The notes: generated from the sequence alone by a model not told the origin. A DNA stretch of 64,000 nt from Caballeronia concitans (GCF_001544615.1 NZ_FCNV02000001.1:1-64000); one strand, 5' to 3'; numbered from the stretch's first letter, positions 26,575 through 36,197 are shown. Numbers and translations: made by a program.

Positions 26575-27288
26575 TTATAGCGAGTTCGGATTGGACGCGG
26601 GAGAATCTTCAAGCGAACCGTCGCCCGAATACGCGGACAGGTTCATTAACCCGTTACTCTGCGCATACTGAAAAAGCTCGGAATCGCGTTCGATGCCGAG
26701 TTTGCGCATCGCCGTGTTTTTCTGCGTGCTGATGGTCTTGATACTGCGACGCAACTGGCCCGCGATTTCCGTGATCGTCATGCCCGACACGAAGAGGCGC
26801 ACGACTTCCAGTTCGCGCTTCGACAGGATGACGCCGCGCTGCTGCCCGCCCGCGCCGATTCCCATGCTGTCGAGCGCCGCCTTCACCGACGGCCCGAGAT
26901 ATTCCTGCCCGCGCATCACGTGCTGGATGGCCCAGCCGATGTGATTCATGTCGTCCGCCTTGTTGATGATCGACATGACGCCGACTTCGCGCAAACGTTT
27001 GAGCAAGGCCGGATTTTCGAGCATCGTCAATACGACAAGGCGCACCTTCGGGAACTGGCGGCCGATATAGCCGAGCAGCGGCATGCCGTCGCCATAGGAA
27101 CCGCCGGGCATGGCGAGGTCCGTGACGAGCACGTCGCACGATGTCTTTTGAAGAAGCTGGACGAGTTCGGTCGATTGCCGCGCCTGTCCGACTACATCGA
27201 CTTCGGGAAACTTGCTCAGCGCCTGAGTGGCGCCGAACAGGATCACCGGATGGTCGTCTGCAATGATGACTTGTATTCGCTGGCTCAT
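26575..27288 (-). CDS. NarL/RcsB-type response regulator
   Basis: The 237-residue protein has a receiver domain (ADDHP acidic pair, phospho-acceptor Asp in VTDLAMPGG, Thr in VVLTM, Lys in INKADD) and a C-terminal LuxR-type helix-turn-helix (LSKRELEVVRLFVSGMTITEIA, then KTISTQKNTAMRKLG). The length of the phospho-loop and the STQKN helix resemble RcsB. GGGGAAG precedes the ATG. No sensor kinase gene is adjacent, so its partner is unknown. Confidence 0.9.
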   Translation of the reverse strand: MSQRIQVIIADDHPVILFGATQALSKFPEVDVVGQARQSTELVQLLQKTSCDVLVTDLAMPGGSYGDGMPLLGYIGRQFPKVRLVVLTMLENPALLKRLREVGVMSIINKADDMNHIGWAIQHVMRGQEYLGPSVKAALDSMGIGAGGQQRGVILSKRELEVVRLFVSGMTITEIAGQLRRSIKTISTQKNTAMRKLGIERDSELFQYAQSNGLMNLSAYSGDGSLEDSPASNPNSL

Positions 27289-27567
27289 TTATTCTTCCCC
27301 GCATCCGGTTGATTCATTGCCACGCGAATCAATGCCAAATAGCTCATATTTTGCTCAACAGAGTCTGGAATCGTGACCGCCGTAAGAAGCGCCATACAGA
27401 ACGCCACTGAATTTGCGCTATAGGTTGAGTCCCAAGGATCAAGCTTTTAATGCTTTGTTGCAATGTTAAACTGCATCTTCGTATGAAGCGCATCACTGAG
27501 ACAAAAAACATCGTTGCAGTCGGTGAAACGCTGCTATATGCACGTTAGCTACTGCCAGGAGTCAGCT

Positions 27568-28158
27568 ATGCGCGTCGCATGCCGGATCATGCGCTCGAGA
27601 AATGCTGCGGTCGTTGCCTTTGGTGCAGTCAGTGCAATGACGCTGCTGTGTCATACACACGTGGTGGCGGCGCAGTCCGCGTTCAGCGTGTCGAGTCCGG
27701 ATCTCGCGCCCGGCAAGCCCGTGAGCCGCGAACTACTTTTCAACGAATCGGAGTGCAAGGGCGGCAACCGCTCGCCGCAGATCGCCTGGCGCGGCGCGCC
27801 CGCGCAGACGCGCAGCTTCGCGGTGACCATTTTCGATCCCGATGCGCCCGGACGCGGCTGGTGGCACTGGGCCGTCGCCGGCATTCCGGCGAGCGTCACG
27901 CATCTGTCGGCCAACGCGAGCGCGTCGGGCGCGCTGCACAAGCTCGGCGCGGTCGAAGCGCGCAACGATTGGGGCACCGACGGCTACGGCGGCCCGTGCC
28001 CGCCGCCGGGCAAGGCGCATCGTTATGTGGTCACCGTATATGCGCTCAACGACGAGGACCTGCGGCTGCGCCAGGGCACGCCCGCGCTCATGTTCGAGCA
28101 CGAAATCCGCACAATGGCCATCGCCAGCGCGCAACTCACCTTCACTGTCGGGCGATAG
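27568..28158 (+). CDS. YbhB/YbcL-family PEBP-like protein, exported
   Basis: The 196-residue protein starts with a signal peptide (hydrophobic stretch AVVAFGAVSAMTLLC, cleavage near VVAAQS). The mature part is a phosphatidylethanolamine-binding-protein fold with FDPDAPGRGWWHWAVAGIP and the downstream GYGGPCPPPGKAHRY motif. The biochemical role of bacterial YbhB/YbcL proteins is unclear. ATG 27568 follows CCAGGAG at 27555-27561. Single gene. Confidence 0.88.
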   Translation: MRVACRIMRSRNAAVVAFGAVSAMTLLCHTHVVAAQSAFSVSSPDLAPGKPVSRELLFNESECKGGNRSPQIAWRGAPAQTRSFAVTIFDPDAPGRGWWHWAVAGIPASVTHLSANASASGALHKLGAVEARNDWGTDGYGGPCPPPGKAHRYVVTVYALNDEDLRLRQGTPALMFEHEIRTMAIASAQLTFTVGR

Positions 28159-28360
28159 ACGATCGATCGCGCCGGGCGACCGTTGCGCTTTTTGCGTGCG
28201 CTCGCGCCGGTAAGCCCGAATTTGTTCTTGCTAGACTGGCCGCATCCGTCCGCCGGTCCTGTCCCCGCATTCGATCGCGTCGGCCGAGCTCCGGCGGCTA
28301 TCGTGCCATTCAGGTGCCATTTACGTGTCGATGCGCGCCGTCGGCGGCCAAGAGGGAATC

Positions 28361-28927
28361 ATGTCGAACATCATCATCGTTTATCACAGCGGATACGGTC
28401 ATACGAAGAAGGTCGCCGAAGCCGTGCTCGCGGGCGCAACCTACGCCGGCGCGAACGCCAGGCTGCTGCCGGTCAGCGAGATCGACGACGCCGCCTGGGC
28501 CGACCTCGACGCCGCCGACGCCATCGTCTTCGGCGCGCCGACGTACATGGGCGGCCCGTCCGCCGACTTCAAGAAGTTCGCCGACGCCAGTTCGAAACCG
28601 TGGTTCGCACAGAAATGGAAAGACAAGATCGCTGCGGGCTTCACAAATTCCGCGACGATGAACGGCGACAAGTTTTCGACGATTTCCTACTTCGTCACGC
28701 TCGCGATGCAGCACGGCATGATCTGGGCGGGCACCGGCATGATGCCGTCGAACACGAAGGCCGCGACGCGCAACGACCTGAACTTCGTCGGCGGTTTCAC
28801 GGGACTGCTCGCGCAATCGCCCGCGGATGCATCGCCTGACGAAGCGCCGCCTGTGGGCGATATCGAAACGGCGAAGGCGTTCGGCGCGCGCATCGCTGCG
28901 GTCACGGCGCGCTGGACCGGCCGGTAA
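28361..28927 (+). CDS. Flavodoxin-like / WrbA-like NAD(P)H:quinone reductase
   Basis: The 188-residue protein has the flavodoxin phosphate loop ([15 protein letters not shown]) and the aromatic FMN-binding loop [14 protein letters not shown]. The middle part with [24 protein letters not shown] resembles WrbA-family enzymes that reduce quinones by two electrons. ATG 28361 is preceded by AGAGGG. Physiological substrate not determined. Confidence 0.85.
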   Translation: MSNIIIVYHSGYGHTKKVAEAVLAGATYAGANARLLPVSEIDDAAWADLDAADAIVFGAPTYMGGPSADFKKFADASSKPWFAQKWKDKIAAGFTNSATMNGDKFSTISYFVTLAMQHGMIWAGTGMMPSNTKAATRNDLNFVGGFTGLLAQSPADASPDEAPPVGDIETAKAFGARIAAVTARWTGR

Positions 28928-29057
28928 GGCTTGCGCCATTGCGCGCGCCGCGTTCAGTCTGCTGCGCGGCGCGACATCAACGGGTCCTCGGAAACGCCTT
29001 AGAATGACGTTTTTTGCGGCAGGCGCGCGCGTCGTCGCCCGAACCAGTGAGAGCGAG

Positions 29058-30011
29058 ATGACCACGAAAGTATTTGTCGACGGACAGGAAGGCACCACCG
29101 GCCTGAAAATCTTTGAATATCTGTCGCAGCGGCGTGACATCGAAGTGTTGCGTATCGACGAAGCGAAGCGGAAGGACGTCGAAGAGCGCCGCCGGCTCAT
29201 CAATGCGTCGGACGTGACGTTCCTGTGCCTGCCGGATGTGGCGTCGCGCGAATCGGTTTCGCTCGTCGATCCCGCCAACGCGAAGACCTGCGTGATCGAC
29301 GCGAGCACCGCCTTCCGCACGCACGACGACTGGGCGTACGGCCTGCCCGAACTGTCGCGCGCCCAGCGCGAGCGCCTGCGCACGGCAAAGCGCATCGCGG
29401 TGCCGGGCTGTCATGCGTCGGCGTTCGTGTTGTCGGTGCAGCCGCTCGTCGCGGGCGGTCTCATTCCGGCCGACTTCGCCGCACACGCCTATTCGATCAC
29501 CGGCTACAGCGGCGGCGGCAAGAAGATGATCGCCGAGTACGAAGCCGGCGGCGATGCGCGCCTCATGAGCCCGCGCGCCTACGCGCTCGGCCTGACGCAC
29601 AAGCATCTGCCGGAAATGTCAGTGCGCACCGGTTTGTCGCGCGCGCCGATTTTCACGCCGATCGTCGGACCGTTCCTGAAGGGTCTCGCGGTCACGACGT
29701 ATTTTTCGCCCGACCAGCTCGCGCGCACGGCCAGGCCGCAAGACGTGCGCGAGATGCTCGCCGAGTACTACGCGAACGAGCCGTTCATGCGCGTGATGCC
29801 GTTCGACGCCGAAAGCAATCTGGATAACGGTTTCTTCGACGTTCAGGCCTGCAACGACACGAATCGCGTCGATCTCTTCGTGTTCGGCAACGACGAGCGT
29901 TTCGTCACGGTCGCGCGTCTCGATAATCTTGGCAAGGGCGCATCGGGCGCGGCGATCCAGTGCATGAATCTGGCGATCGGCGCCGACGAGGGCACGGGAC
30001 TCGCACGCTGA
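29058..30011 (+). CDS. argC: N-acetyl-gamma-glutamyl-phosphate reductase (type 2)
   Basis: ArgC reduces N-acetylglutamyl phosphate to the semialdehyde in arginine synthesis. The 317-residue product is the shorter, type-2 form. It has a Rossmann start ([14 protein letters not shown]), the catalytic Cys in VPGCHASAF and the [12 protein letters not shown] segment. It lies alone with a terminator downstream; other arg genes are not nearby. Confidence 0.93.
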   Translation: MTTKVFVDGQEGTTGLKIFEYLSQRRDIEVLRIDEAKRKDVEERRRLINASDVTFLCLPDVASRESVSLVDPANAKTCVIDASTAFRTHDDWAYGLPELSRAQRERLRTAKRIAVPGCHASAFVLSVQPLVAGGLIPADFAAHAYSITGYSGGGKKMIAEYEAGGDARLMSPRAYALGLTHKHLPEMSVRTGLSRAPIFTPIVGPFLKGLAVTTYFSPDQLARTARPQDVREMLAEYYANEPFMRVMPFDAESNLDNGFFDVQACNDTNRVDLFVFGNDERFVTVARLDNLGKGASGAAIQCMNLAIGADEGTGLAR

Positions 30012-30031
30012 AATCGAATCGCATGGAACGC

Positions 30032-30060
30032 AAAAAGCCGACCTTCGGGTCGGCTTTTTT
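30032..30060 (+). terminator. Terminator of argC
   Basis: AAAAAGCCGACC, a TTCG tetraloop and GGTCGGCTTTTTT make a stable stem with a T tail. Confidence 0.93.
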
Positions 30061-30100
30061 CTTGCGGCGCAGCATCGGCTGCGAACAAAATCTATGGGCG

Positions 30101-30128
30101 AAAAAAAGCCCGCCTAGGTTGGCGGGCT
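30101..30128 (-). terminator. Terminator of the receiver-protein gene
   Basis: AGCCCGCC (30107-30114) and GGCGGGCT (30121-30128) pair; on the minus strand the stem is followed by seven T. Confidence 0.88.
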
Positions 30129-30203
30129 GAATCCATATCAGTGGAGACATGGAGGAGACAGGACCACTATACCAAGGAATTTGGTGCGACGCAACATCCG
30201 GTC

Positions 30204-30569
30204 TCACGGCTGCGTCATCGACAAGATGAATTGCAGCTGATCCGCGGAAATCGGCTTGACGAGATGGATGTCGAAGCCCGCTTCCTGCGTCATTTCGCGA
30301 TGCTGCGGCTGCCCCCAGCCCGTCAGCGCGACGAGCAGCAGCGCTGCGCCGTTCGGCGTCTCGCGCAAGGCACGCGCGGCGGCGAGACCATCGACGATCG
30401 GCATGCCGAGATCGAGGATCACCACTTCGGGCGCGAACTGCGCCGCCACTTCCACCGCCTGCGCGCCGTTCGCCGCAAGCGCCACTTCGTGTCCCATGCC
30501 GTTGAGCAGATGCGCGAGACCGGCCAGGGCGTCGTCGTCGTCATCGGCTATCAGGATGCGCTTGGTCAT
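30204..30569 (-). CDS. Single-domain response regulator (CheY-like receiver)
   Basis: A 121-residue protein that is only a receiver domain: acidic cluster ADDDDDA, phospho-acceptor Asp in VILDLGMP, Thr in VALTGWG and Lys in LVKPIS. There is no output domain. The LTGWGQ loop resembles the receivers attached to hybrid kinases. It ends 7 bases after a secreted-protein gene on the same strand, so both may be co-transcribed. Confidence 0.9.
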   Translation of the reverse strand: MTKRILIADDDDDALAGLAHLLNGMGHEVALAANGAQAVEVAAQFAPEVVILDLGMPIVDGLAAARALRETPNGAALLLVALTGWGQPQHREMTQEAGFDIHLVKPISADQLQFILSMTQP

Positions 30570-30576
30570 GACTGCC

Positions 30577-31008
30577 TCACCGGGTTGCGTAGATTTCGAG
30601 TTTCAGCTTGTTCGCGCCCGCCTGCGCCGCCGCGACTTCGGTGCGCGATCCGCGCGGTCCGATGCTGAAGTGCTGCCGCGCGGGCGAATTCTCATCGTGG
30701 ACGGCGTCGGGCAGGCAGGCGGCGATGTCCGCGGCCACGCCTTGCAGCGCGTCGGCGCTGGAGCCACCGTGCGGCGTCCACGTGCATCGGTAATTCGTCT
30801 GCGATGCCGCGCATTGCGCGTCGTCGCCATAGGAAAGCGCGATCGGGCGGCCATCCATCGCGGTCAGCGACGAAAATTTCGGCGATGCCGCCACGATGCG
30901 CTTCAGGGCATCGCAAGGGCTCGGGGTATCGTCGGCGCGGGCGGCTGTCGCGGCGAGAACGCCGCAACACAGCGCGGCAAGCACGACGCTTCGGCTCTTC
31001 GGATGCAT
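30577..31008 (-). CDS. Secreted protein of unknown function (143 residues)
   Basis: A signal peptide (residues 1-25, cleaved at TAARA-DD) precedes a mature domain with four cysteines (CDAL, QCAAS, RCTW, ACLPD) that could form two disulfides in the periplasm. AAAGGAG lies just before the ATG. No family was recognised. It heads a probable two-gene unit with the receiver protein at 30204. Confidence 0.75.
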   Translation of the reverse strand: MHPKSRSVVLAALCCGVLAATAARADDTPSPCDALKRIVAASPKFSSLTAMDGRPIALSYGDDAQCAASQTNYRCTWTPHGGSSADALQGVAADIAACLPDAVHDENSPARQHFSIGPRGSRTEVAAAQAGANKLKLEIYATR

Positions 31009-31253
31009 GGGCGTCTCCTTTCGTTCAAAGCCGGGATTCGCCCGCGCTCCGTCCCATGCAACGTGTCGCGGCGGCTCGGACGCCGCGCAACAGTTGCGTT
31101 CTGGCTGCTCTTGTCGTCGCCGCGAGTCGCGGGCTTTTGTCGACCGCTACTATCCGCCCGCTCGATCGCGCCTGTATGTTCGAAAGCGAATGAAGCGTCG
31201 CAACCGCAGCAAGGTGCGCACCAGTTTTTGCAGACGTTAGCGATCCCGAACGA

Positions 31254-31880
31254 TCAATGCCGCAAGAGCGCCATCATCGCGCCGAAGCCGATGAACACGC
31301 CGCCCGTCAGCCGGTTGAACGCCTGCGCGACGGCCGCGCTTCTTAGCGTGCCGCCGATGCGCGCGCCGACGCCCGCATAGGCCGCGTAGCAGCCGAGTTC
31401 GACGACGACGAACGTCGCCACGAGCACGATGAATTGAGGGAACACGGGTCGCGCGGCATCGATGGATTGCGGCAGCAGCGCGGCGGCAAAGAAGATCGAC
31501 TTGGGATTGCTGCTCGCGACGATGAAGCCATTTCGGAAGAGCGTCGGTGCATTGGCCTGCGCGTTGCCAGTCGCATCGCGCGCTTCGACCGCACTCGGCT
31601 TCGCGCGCCAGCTCTTCACGCCGAGCCACACGAGATACGCCGCCCCGGCGATGCGCAGCGCATCGAAAAGACGCGGCCACGCTTCGAGAAACACGCCGAG
31701 TCCCGCCGCCGAGACGGAGAGCATCAGCACGAGCGCGCAAAGGCTGCCGGCCATCGTCGCGGATGCGCGGCGCATGCCGTGGCGCGCGCCGTGCGTCATG
31801 ACGAGCAACATGCTGGGACCGGGAATCGCGGATACGACGAAGACAGTGGCGACGAACAGCCACCAGACATGCAGGCTCAT
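31254..31880 (-). CDS. LysE/RhtB-family amino-acid exporter
   Basis: A 208-residue inner-membrane protein with about six hydrophobic segments. The family signature appears after the first helix (IPGPSMLLVMTHGARHGMRRA), and NPKSIFFAAALLPQ follows segment 3. LysE proteins export amino acids or homoserine lactones; this one's substrate is unknown. Single gene, well separated from the secreted-protein gene upstream. Confidence 0.88.
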   Translation of the reverse strand: MSLHVWWLFVATVFVVSAIPGPSMLLVMTHGARHGMRRASATMAGSLCALVLMLSVSAAGLGVFLEAWPRLFDALRIAGAAYLVWLGVKSWRAKPSAVEARDATGNAQANAPTLFRNGFIVASSNPKSIFFAAALLPQSIDAARPVFPQFIVLVATFVVVELGCYAAYAGVGARIGGTLRSAAVAQAFNRLTGGVFIGFGAMMALLRH

Positions 31881-31965
31881 TGCGGCATCGAAAGGAGAAA
31901 GGGAGAGGATTATGCCGCGCGCCTCTCCCGGCGATGCCGCGTTGTCTCGTTATCTCGCTATCCTG

Positions 31966-32838
31966 CTATCGGCCCGCGCGACGCGCCGCCACCTGGCCGA
32001 GCACCGCGAAGTCCTTCTCGCCGTCGCCGTGAGCGAGCGCATCGACGAGGTTGTCGCGCACCACGCTCGCGACCGGCAGCGGCACGTTCACCGCATCGCC
32101 GGCGGCGATGGCGAGCCGCACATCCTTCAGTCCGAGCCGCGCCTTGAAGAGCGCGGGCTCGTAGCGGCGCTCGGCGATCATCTTCCCGTAGCCCGCGTAG
32201 ACCGGCCCCGGAAACAGCGAATTCGTGATGACGTCGAGGAACGCCTGCGCCTCGATGCCGTGTCCGGTCACGAGCGCCGCCGCTTCGCCGACGGTTTCGA
32301 TCGCCGAGGCCAGCATGAAATTCGCGGCGAGCTTCAGCACGTTCGCATGCTGCGGCTCTCGCCCGACGCGCCACGTCTTTTGCCCGAGCGCATCGAGCAC
32401 GGGCTGCACGCGGTCGATGTCCGCGTCCGCGCCCGCCGCGAGAATGTTGAGCTTGCCCGCCGCCGCGACATCCGGCCGCCCGAGCACCGGCGCCGCGACG
32501 TAAGCCACGCCGTGCTGCGCGTGCAGCTCCGCGAGTTCGACGGCGAGCGCCGCAGAGATCGTCGCCATGTTGACGTGCACGAGGCCCTTCGGCGCGTGCT
32601 TGAGCAAGCCGCCGTCGATGAGCACCGAACGCAGCGCGTGATCGTCGGCGAGCATGGAGAACGCGGCGTCGCCGGCGAACGCCTGCTCGGGCGTATCGAC
32701 CACGGAGGCGCCCTGATCCGCGAGCGCACGCGTCTTGTCGCGCGAGCGGTTCCACACGCGCACCGAATGTCCCGCCTTCAGCGCGTTGACCGCCATCGCG
32801 CCGCCCATTTCACCCAGTCCGATGAATCCGATATCCAT
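31966..32838 (-). CDS. NAD(P)-dependent beta-hydroxyacid dehydrogenase family protein
   Basis: The 290-residue protein opens with the nucleotide fold MDIGFIGLGEMGGAMAVNALKAGH and has the Lys-bearing helix KLAANFMLASAIETVGEA. The motif usually reading DAPVSGG is AAPVLGRPDVA here, a departure from 3-hydroxyisobutyrate dehydrogenases but common in GLYR1-like and imine-reductase-like members. Substrate unknown. The true start is 32838; a long upstream open frame exists only because of high GC. Confidence 0.85.
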   Translation of the reverse strand: MDIGFIGLGEMGGAMAVNALKAGHSVRVWNRSRDKTRALADQGASVVDTPEQAFAGDAAFSMLADDHALRSVLIDGGLLKHAPKGLVHVNMATISAALAVELAELHAQHGVAYVAAPVLGRPDVAAAGKLNILAAGADADIDRVQPVLDALGQKTWRVGREPQHANVLKLAANFMLASAIETVGEAAALVTGHGIEAQAFLDVITNSLFPGPVYAGYGKMIAERRYEPALFKARLGLKDVRLAIAAGDAVNVPLPVASVVRDNLVDALAHGDGEKDFAVLGQVAARRAGR

Positions 32839-32937
32839 GCCGTGCTCCACGAAGTGTTCGATGATCCGTATGCGTTCGCCCGCCAGTAAAGCACATCGTC
32901 CGGAAGCACGCAGCGGCGGCCAATGCCATACTGCTGC

Positions 32938-33696
32938 ATGGTCACGGCGCGCTTTCATTTCCATCACGAACTGAACGATTTCCTCGCCCGGTCGCAGCGG
33001 GGATGCACGTTCGAATGCGCGTGCCCGAAGGCGTCGTCGACCAAGCACATGATCGAGGCCCTCGGCGTGCCGCATACGGAAGTCGATCTTGTCGTGCGCA
33101 ACGGCCGTCCCGCCGGCTTCGACGTGCAAATCGAAGAAGACGACCTGATCGAGGCTTATCCGCCGCATCGCGCGCCGCCCGACATGGCCGATGGCGCGCT
33201 GCTGCTGCGTCCGCCGATGAAGGCATCGGACCTTCACTTCATCGCCGATGCGCATCTCGGCGGTCTCGCGCAAGTGCTGCGGCTCGGCGGCTTCGACACG
33301 CATTACGACAACAACTTCGCCGACGATGAAATCGAGCGCCTCGCGCTGGAGGAATCGCGCATCGTGCTGACGCGCGACCGCGAACTGCTCAAGCGCCGCA
33401 CCGTGCTGCGCGGCTGCTATGTGCGCGCGCTGCAGCCGGACGAGCAATGGCGCGAAATTGCCGAGCGGCTCGATCTTGCGCCGCACGTGCGCGCGTTCCG
33501 CCTGTGCCTGATGTGCAATGCGCCGCTGCGCCGCGCGATGCCCGACGAAATCGACGATCGCGTACCGGACGGCGTGCGTCAGCGTCATACGCGCTTCGTC
33601 ACATGCGATGTGTGCCGTCGCGTGTTCTGGGAAGGCTCGCACTGGAAGCGGATGCGCGCGCGCATCGACGCGCTGGCCGAAGCGAGCCAGGCGTGA
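32938..33696 (+). CDS. Mut7-C RNase-domain protein with N-terminal ubiquitin-like domain
   Basis: The 252-residue protein has a beta-grasp (ThiS/ubiquitin-like) N-terminal half, residues about 1-85, ending near IEEDDLIEAYPP. A Mut7-C domain follows: a PIN-like start FIADAHLGGLAQVLRLGGFDT, the acidic/basic segment IVLTRDRELLKRR, and a C-terminal zinc ribbon (CLMCNAPL and CDVCRRVFWEGSHWKRM). The fold suggests RNA cleavage, but function in bacteria is not established. ATG 32938 is used. Confidence 0.85.
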   Translation: MVTARFHFHHELNDFLARSQRGCTFECACPKASSTKHMIEALGVPHTEVDLVVRNGRPAGFDVQIEEDDLIEAYPPHRAPPDMADGALLLRPPMKASDLHFIADAHLGGLAQVLRLGGFDTHYDNNFADDEIERLALEESRIVLTRDRELLKRRTVLRGCYVRALQPDEQWREIAERLDLAPHVRAFRLCLMCNAPLRRAMPDEIDDRVPDGVRQRHTRFVTCDVCRRVFWEGSHWKRMRARIDALAEASQA

Positions 33697-33751
33697 GCGC
33701 GCGGCCACGTACAATACGGCACACTCAAAAACCGCCGCACTGGAGCATCGC

Positions 33752-34021
33752 GTGAACAAATTTCAACTGGAACAAAACAAGGCATTCAAGCTCGCCAACG
33801 ACCTGAAGCAAGGCGGCCGGGCGAACATCGGCGGCACGGCTGCGCCGAAGACGGATCGGCGCGAGCAGCGCAAGCTCGATCAGGCGAAGGGACTCGTGCC
33901 GTTCGCGTGCAAGCTCGACGAAAAGCTCGTCAGCCAACTGAAGGAACGCGCCGAATCGCACGAAGGCGGCATGACGGAAGTGCTGGCCGAACTGCTCGTC
34001 GCAGCAGGTCTGCAACGCTGA
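33752..34021 (+). CDS. Small basic cytoplasmic protein of unknown function (89 residues)
   Basis: The product begins VNKFQLEQNKAFKLANDLKQ and is rich in Lys, Arg, Gln and Glu, with a C-terminal amphipathic part (CKLDEKLVSQLKERAESHE) that could be a small DNA- or RNA-binding helix pair. The start is GTG at 33752, preceded by GGAG (33742-33745), and a TACAAT box stands at 33710-33715. It is 55 bases after the Mut7-C gene. No family recognised. Confidence 0.7.
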   Translation: MNKFQLEQNKAFKLANDLKQGGRANIGGTAAPKTDRREQRKLDQAKGLVPFACKLDEKLVSQLKERAESHEGGMTEVLAELLVAAGLQR

Positions 34022-34034
34022 TCGTCGAACGCCT

Positions 34035-34346
34035 CTACACGCTGCCTGCTTTTTCGATCACCAGGATGCGCGCCGCGCCCACCGGCTCGGCGTAATGCTC
34101 GTCGCCGGCCTGGGCGTGGAAGATGTCGCCAGCATTCAGCGTGACGGTGCGCTCGCCGTCGGCGTCACGCACATGCATGCGGACCACGCCGTCCATCACG
34201 GCGAAGACTTCCTCACCGTCGTTCACGTGCCATTTGTAGGGCGTGTCCGTCCAGTGCAGCCGGCACGACGTGCCGTTCATCACGCAGATATCGAGCGCGC
34301 CCCACGCGCGCTCGGCCGTGAACTTGCTGCTTTCGATCACTTTCAT
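34035..34346 (-). CDS. Cupin-domain protein (103 residues)
   Basis: A single small beta-barrel. The first cupin motif is partial (the HVNDGEEVFAVMDG segment), and the second reads GDIFHAQAGDEHYAEP. Possible metal ligands are the two His and the Glu in these motifs. Substrate unknown. It lies 10 bases downstream of the MFS gene at 34357 on the same strand, suggesting one transcript. Confidence 0.82.
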   Translation of the reverse strand: MKVIESSKFTAERAWGALDICVMNGTSCRLHWTDTPYKWHVNDGEEVFAVMDGVVRMHVRDADGERTVTLNAGDIFHAQAGDEHYAEPVGAARILVIEKAGSV

Positions 34347-34356
34347 GCGATGCCGC

Positions 34357-35646
34357 CTATCGAACGAGGTTGCGCGCTTCGTCGACGTCGGCGTGGCGCG
34401 CGGCCGGAATGCACGCGACCGCGACCAGCGAAATCACGAGACCGGCCATCACATAGAAGGTCGGCGCGAGCTGCGAACCGGTGATACGGATGAGCCACGT
34501 CACGATGAACTGCCCAAAGCCGCCGAAGATCATCACCGCGATGTTATACGCGAGCGACAAGCCGGTGGATCGCACGTTCGCGGGGAACAGCTCCGCGAGC
34601 AGCGCGCCGAACGGGCCGTAGTAGCCGGCGAGCGTGATCGACAACACGCTCTGCACGATGACGAGCCGCATCACGCTCGGCTCCGCCGCGAGCCACGCGA
34701 ACAGCGGATAGATCACGACGAGCGTGATGCCGAGCGACCACAGCGTGAGCCCCTTGCGCCCGATGCGATCCGACCATGCGCCCGCCACCGGGCACAGCAC
34801 CGTCAGCAGCAGATTGCCGACGATCAGCGCGGTGAACGACTGCCCGAACGGCAGTTTCAATTGCTTGACGGCGAACGTCGGCAGATAGGCGATCAGCACG
34901 TACACGGTGACCGTCAGCGCGACGACCGATCCGAGCCCGCACAGGATCTCGCGGCTATGCGCGCGGAACACTTCGCCGAGCGTCGCCCGGCGCGCGGTCT
35001 TTTGCGCGTGCAGAAACGCTTCCGTGTCCGCCATGTTGCGCCGGATGTACAGGCCGACCGGCCCGATCACGAGCCCGAGAATGAACGGCACGCGCCAGCC
35101 CCACGATTCGAGCGCCTCGGGCGACAGGCCGCGCGAAATCGCCGCGCCGACGACCGCGCCCAGCAGCAGCGCCGCCGCCTGGCTCGCCATCTGGAAGCTG
35201 CCGTAGAAGCCGCGCTTCGAGAACGGCGCGGCTTCGATCAGAAGCGCGGTCGAACTGCCGAACTCGCCGCCCGCCGAGAAGCCCTGCAACAGGCGCGCCG
35301 CCACGATCAGAAGCGGCCCGCCGATGCCGATCGCCGAATATGGCGGCGCAATCGCGAGCAGCAGAATGCCGAGCGTCATCAATCCGATGACGAGCATGAG
35401 CGCCGCCTTGCGCCCCGCGCGATCCGCATACAGCCCGAGCACGATGCCGCCGACCGGCCGCATCACGAAGGCGACGCCGAAGGTCGCGGTGGTCAGGAGA
35501 ATCGACGAGTAATCGCTTTCGCTCGGGAAGAACAGCCGCGCGATCACCACGGTCATGAAGCCGAACACGGTGAAGTCGTACCACTCCAGCGCGTTGCCGA
35601 TCACGGCGGCCGCTATGGCGCGCGCGTTCAATGGTCTGCCTGCCAT
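34357..35646 (-). CDS. MFS transporter of the metabolite:H+ symporter (MHS) family
   Basis: The 429-residue protein starts with the MHS signature IGNALEWYDFTVFGFM and has about 12 membrane spans, with the loop LYADRAGRKAAL between spans 2 and 3. Relatives carry citrate, alpha-ketoglutarate, proline/betaine or shikimate. Substrate not predictable here. It is followed by a small cupin gene. Confidence 0.9.
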   Translation of the reverse strand: MAGRPLNARAIAAAVIGNALEWYDFTVFGFMTVVIARLFFPSESDYSSILLTTATFGVAFVMRPVGGIVLGLYADRAGRKAALMLVIGLMTLGILLLAIAPPYSAIGIGGPLLIVAARLLQGFSAGGEFGSSTALLIEAAPFSKRGFYGSFQMASQAAALLLGAVVGAAISRGLSPEALESWGWRVPFILGLVIGPVGLYIRRNMADTEAFLHAQKTARRATLGEVFRAHSREILCGLGSVVALTVTVYVLIAYLPTFAVKQLKLPFGQSFTALIVGNLLLTVLCPVAGAWSDRIGRKGLTLWSLGITLVVIYPLFAWLAAEPSVMRLVIVQSVLSITLAGYYGPFGALLAELFPANVRSTGLSLAYNIAVMIFGGFGQFIVTWLIRITGSQLAPTFYVMAGLVISLVAVACIPAARHADVDEARNLVR

Positions 35647-35824
35647 GCGAATCCCTCAGTGGTGGATGTGCCTCGGACTCATGCCCGATGATGTCACGCG
35701 CCGCGCCGCCCTGCCTTTTTCGTCATGGCTCATGCCTCTCGCGCGCTATTTTTAGTCCTGGCGAGTGTAAAGACCGCACGTTGGGTTATCAAGCGATGAG
35801 GAAAAGCGATAAGCGACAGGCAAG

Positions 35825-35862
35825 AAAAAGCGCGCCGGGCTTCGCAGCCGGGCGCGCTTTTC
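35825..35862 (-). terminator. Terminator of the HiPIP gene
   Basis: AAAAGCGCGCC and GGCGCGCTTTT pair; on the minus strand the stem ends in TTTTTC just after the HiPIP stop codon. Confidence 0.88.
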
Positions 35863-35882
35863 ACCGATACATTCGCTTCGCG

Positions 35883-36197
35883 TTACGCCTTCTTCGCGTA
35901 GGCGCTGCACCAGCCCTTCGAGGCGACGAGCTTGTTCGCGAACATCGGGCACGGCGCGAACGCATCGGCGGCTTTGCCCTGATAGAACTGACAGTTGCCG
36001 CAATCCTGGCCGGCCGCGTATTTCGGGAACTTGGCCTTGTCGACCTTGCTCGCGTCGAGCTTGTAGCCGAGCGCCTGCGCGGTCGGATCGCTTTCCTCGA
36101 CTTTCGGCGCGTCGGCGAAAGCGGCGCGCGAACCGAGCGCGAACGTCGATGCAACGCCCACGCTGGTGATCAGAAACGTGCGACGGGAAGTCTTCAT
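35883..36197 (-). CDS. High-potential iron-sulfur protein (HiPIP), Tat-exported
   Basis: The 104-residue precursor has a twin-arginine signal (TSRRTFLITSVGVAST) cleaved after AAFA. The mature part carries the four Cys ligands of a [4Fe-4S] HiPIP: the CGNC pair, then CPMF and the C-terminal GWCSAY. HiPIPs carry electrons in the periplasm, for example to oxidases. ATG 36197 is preferred because the Tat motif then sits at residues 3-8. No partner oxidase is adjacent. Confidence 0.93.
   Translation of the reverse strand: MKTSRRTFLITSVGVASTFALGSRAAFADAPKVEESDPTAQALGYKLDASKVDKAKFPKYAAGQDCGNCQFYQGKAADAFAPCPMFANKLVASKGWCSAYAKKA

Noticed and set aside
31966-33759. 597-residue minus-strand frame suggesting a fusion protein
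   Set aside because: Only the last 290 residues are a real dehydrogenase; the upstream part is antisense to the Mut7-C gene and open because of high GC.
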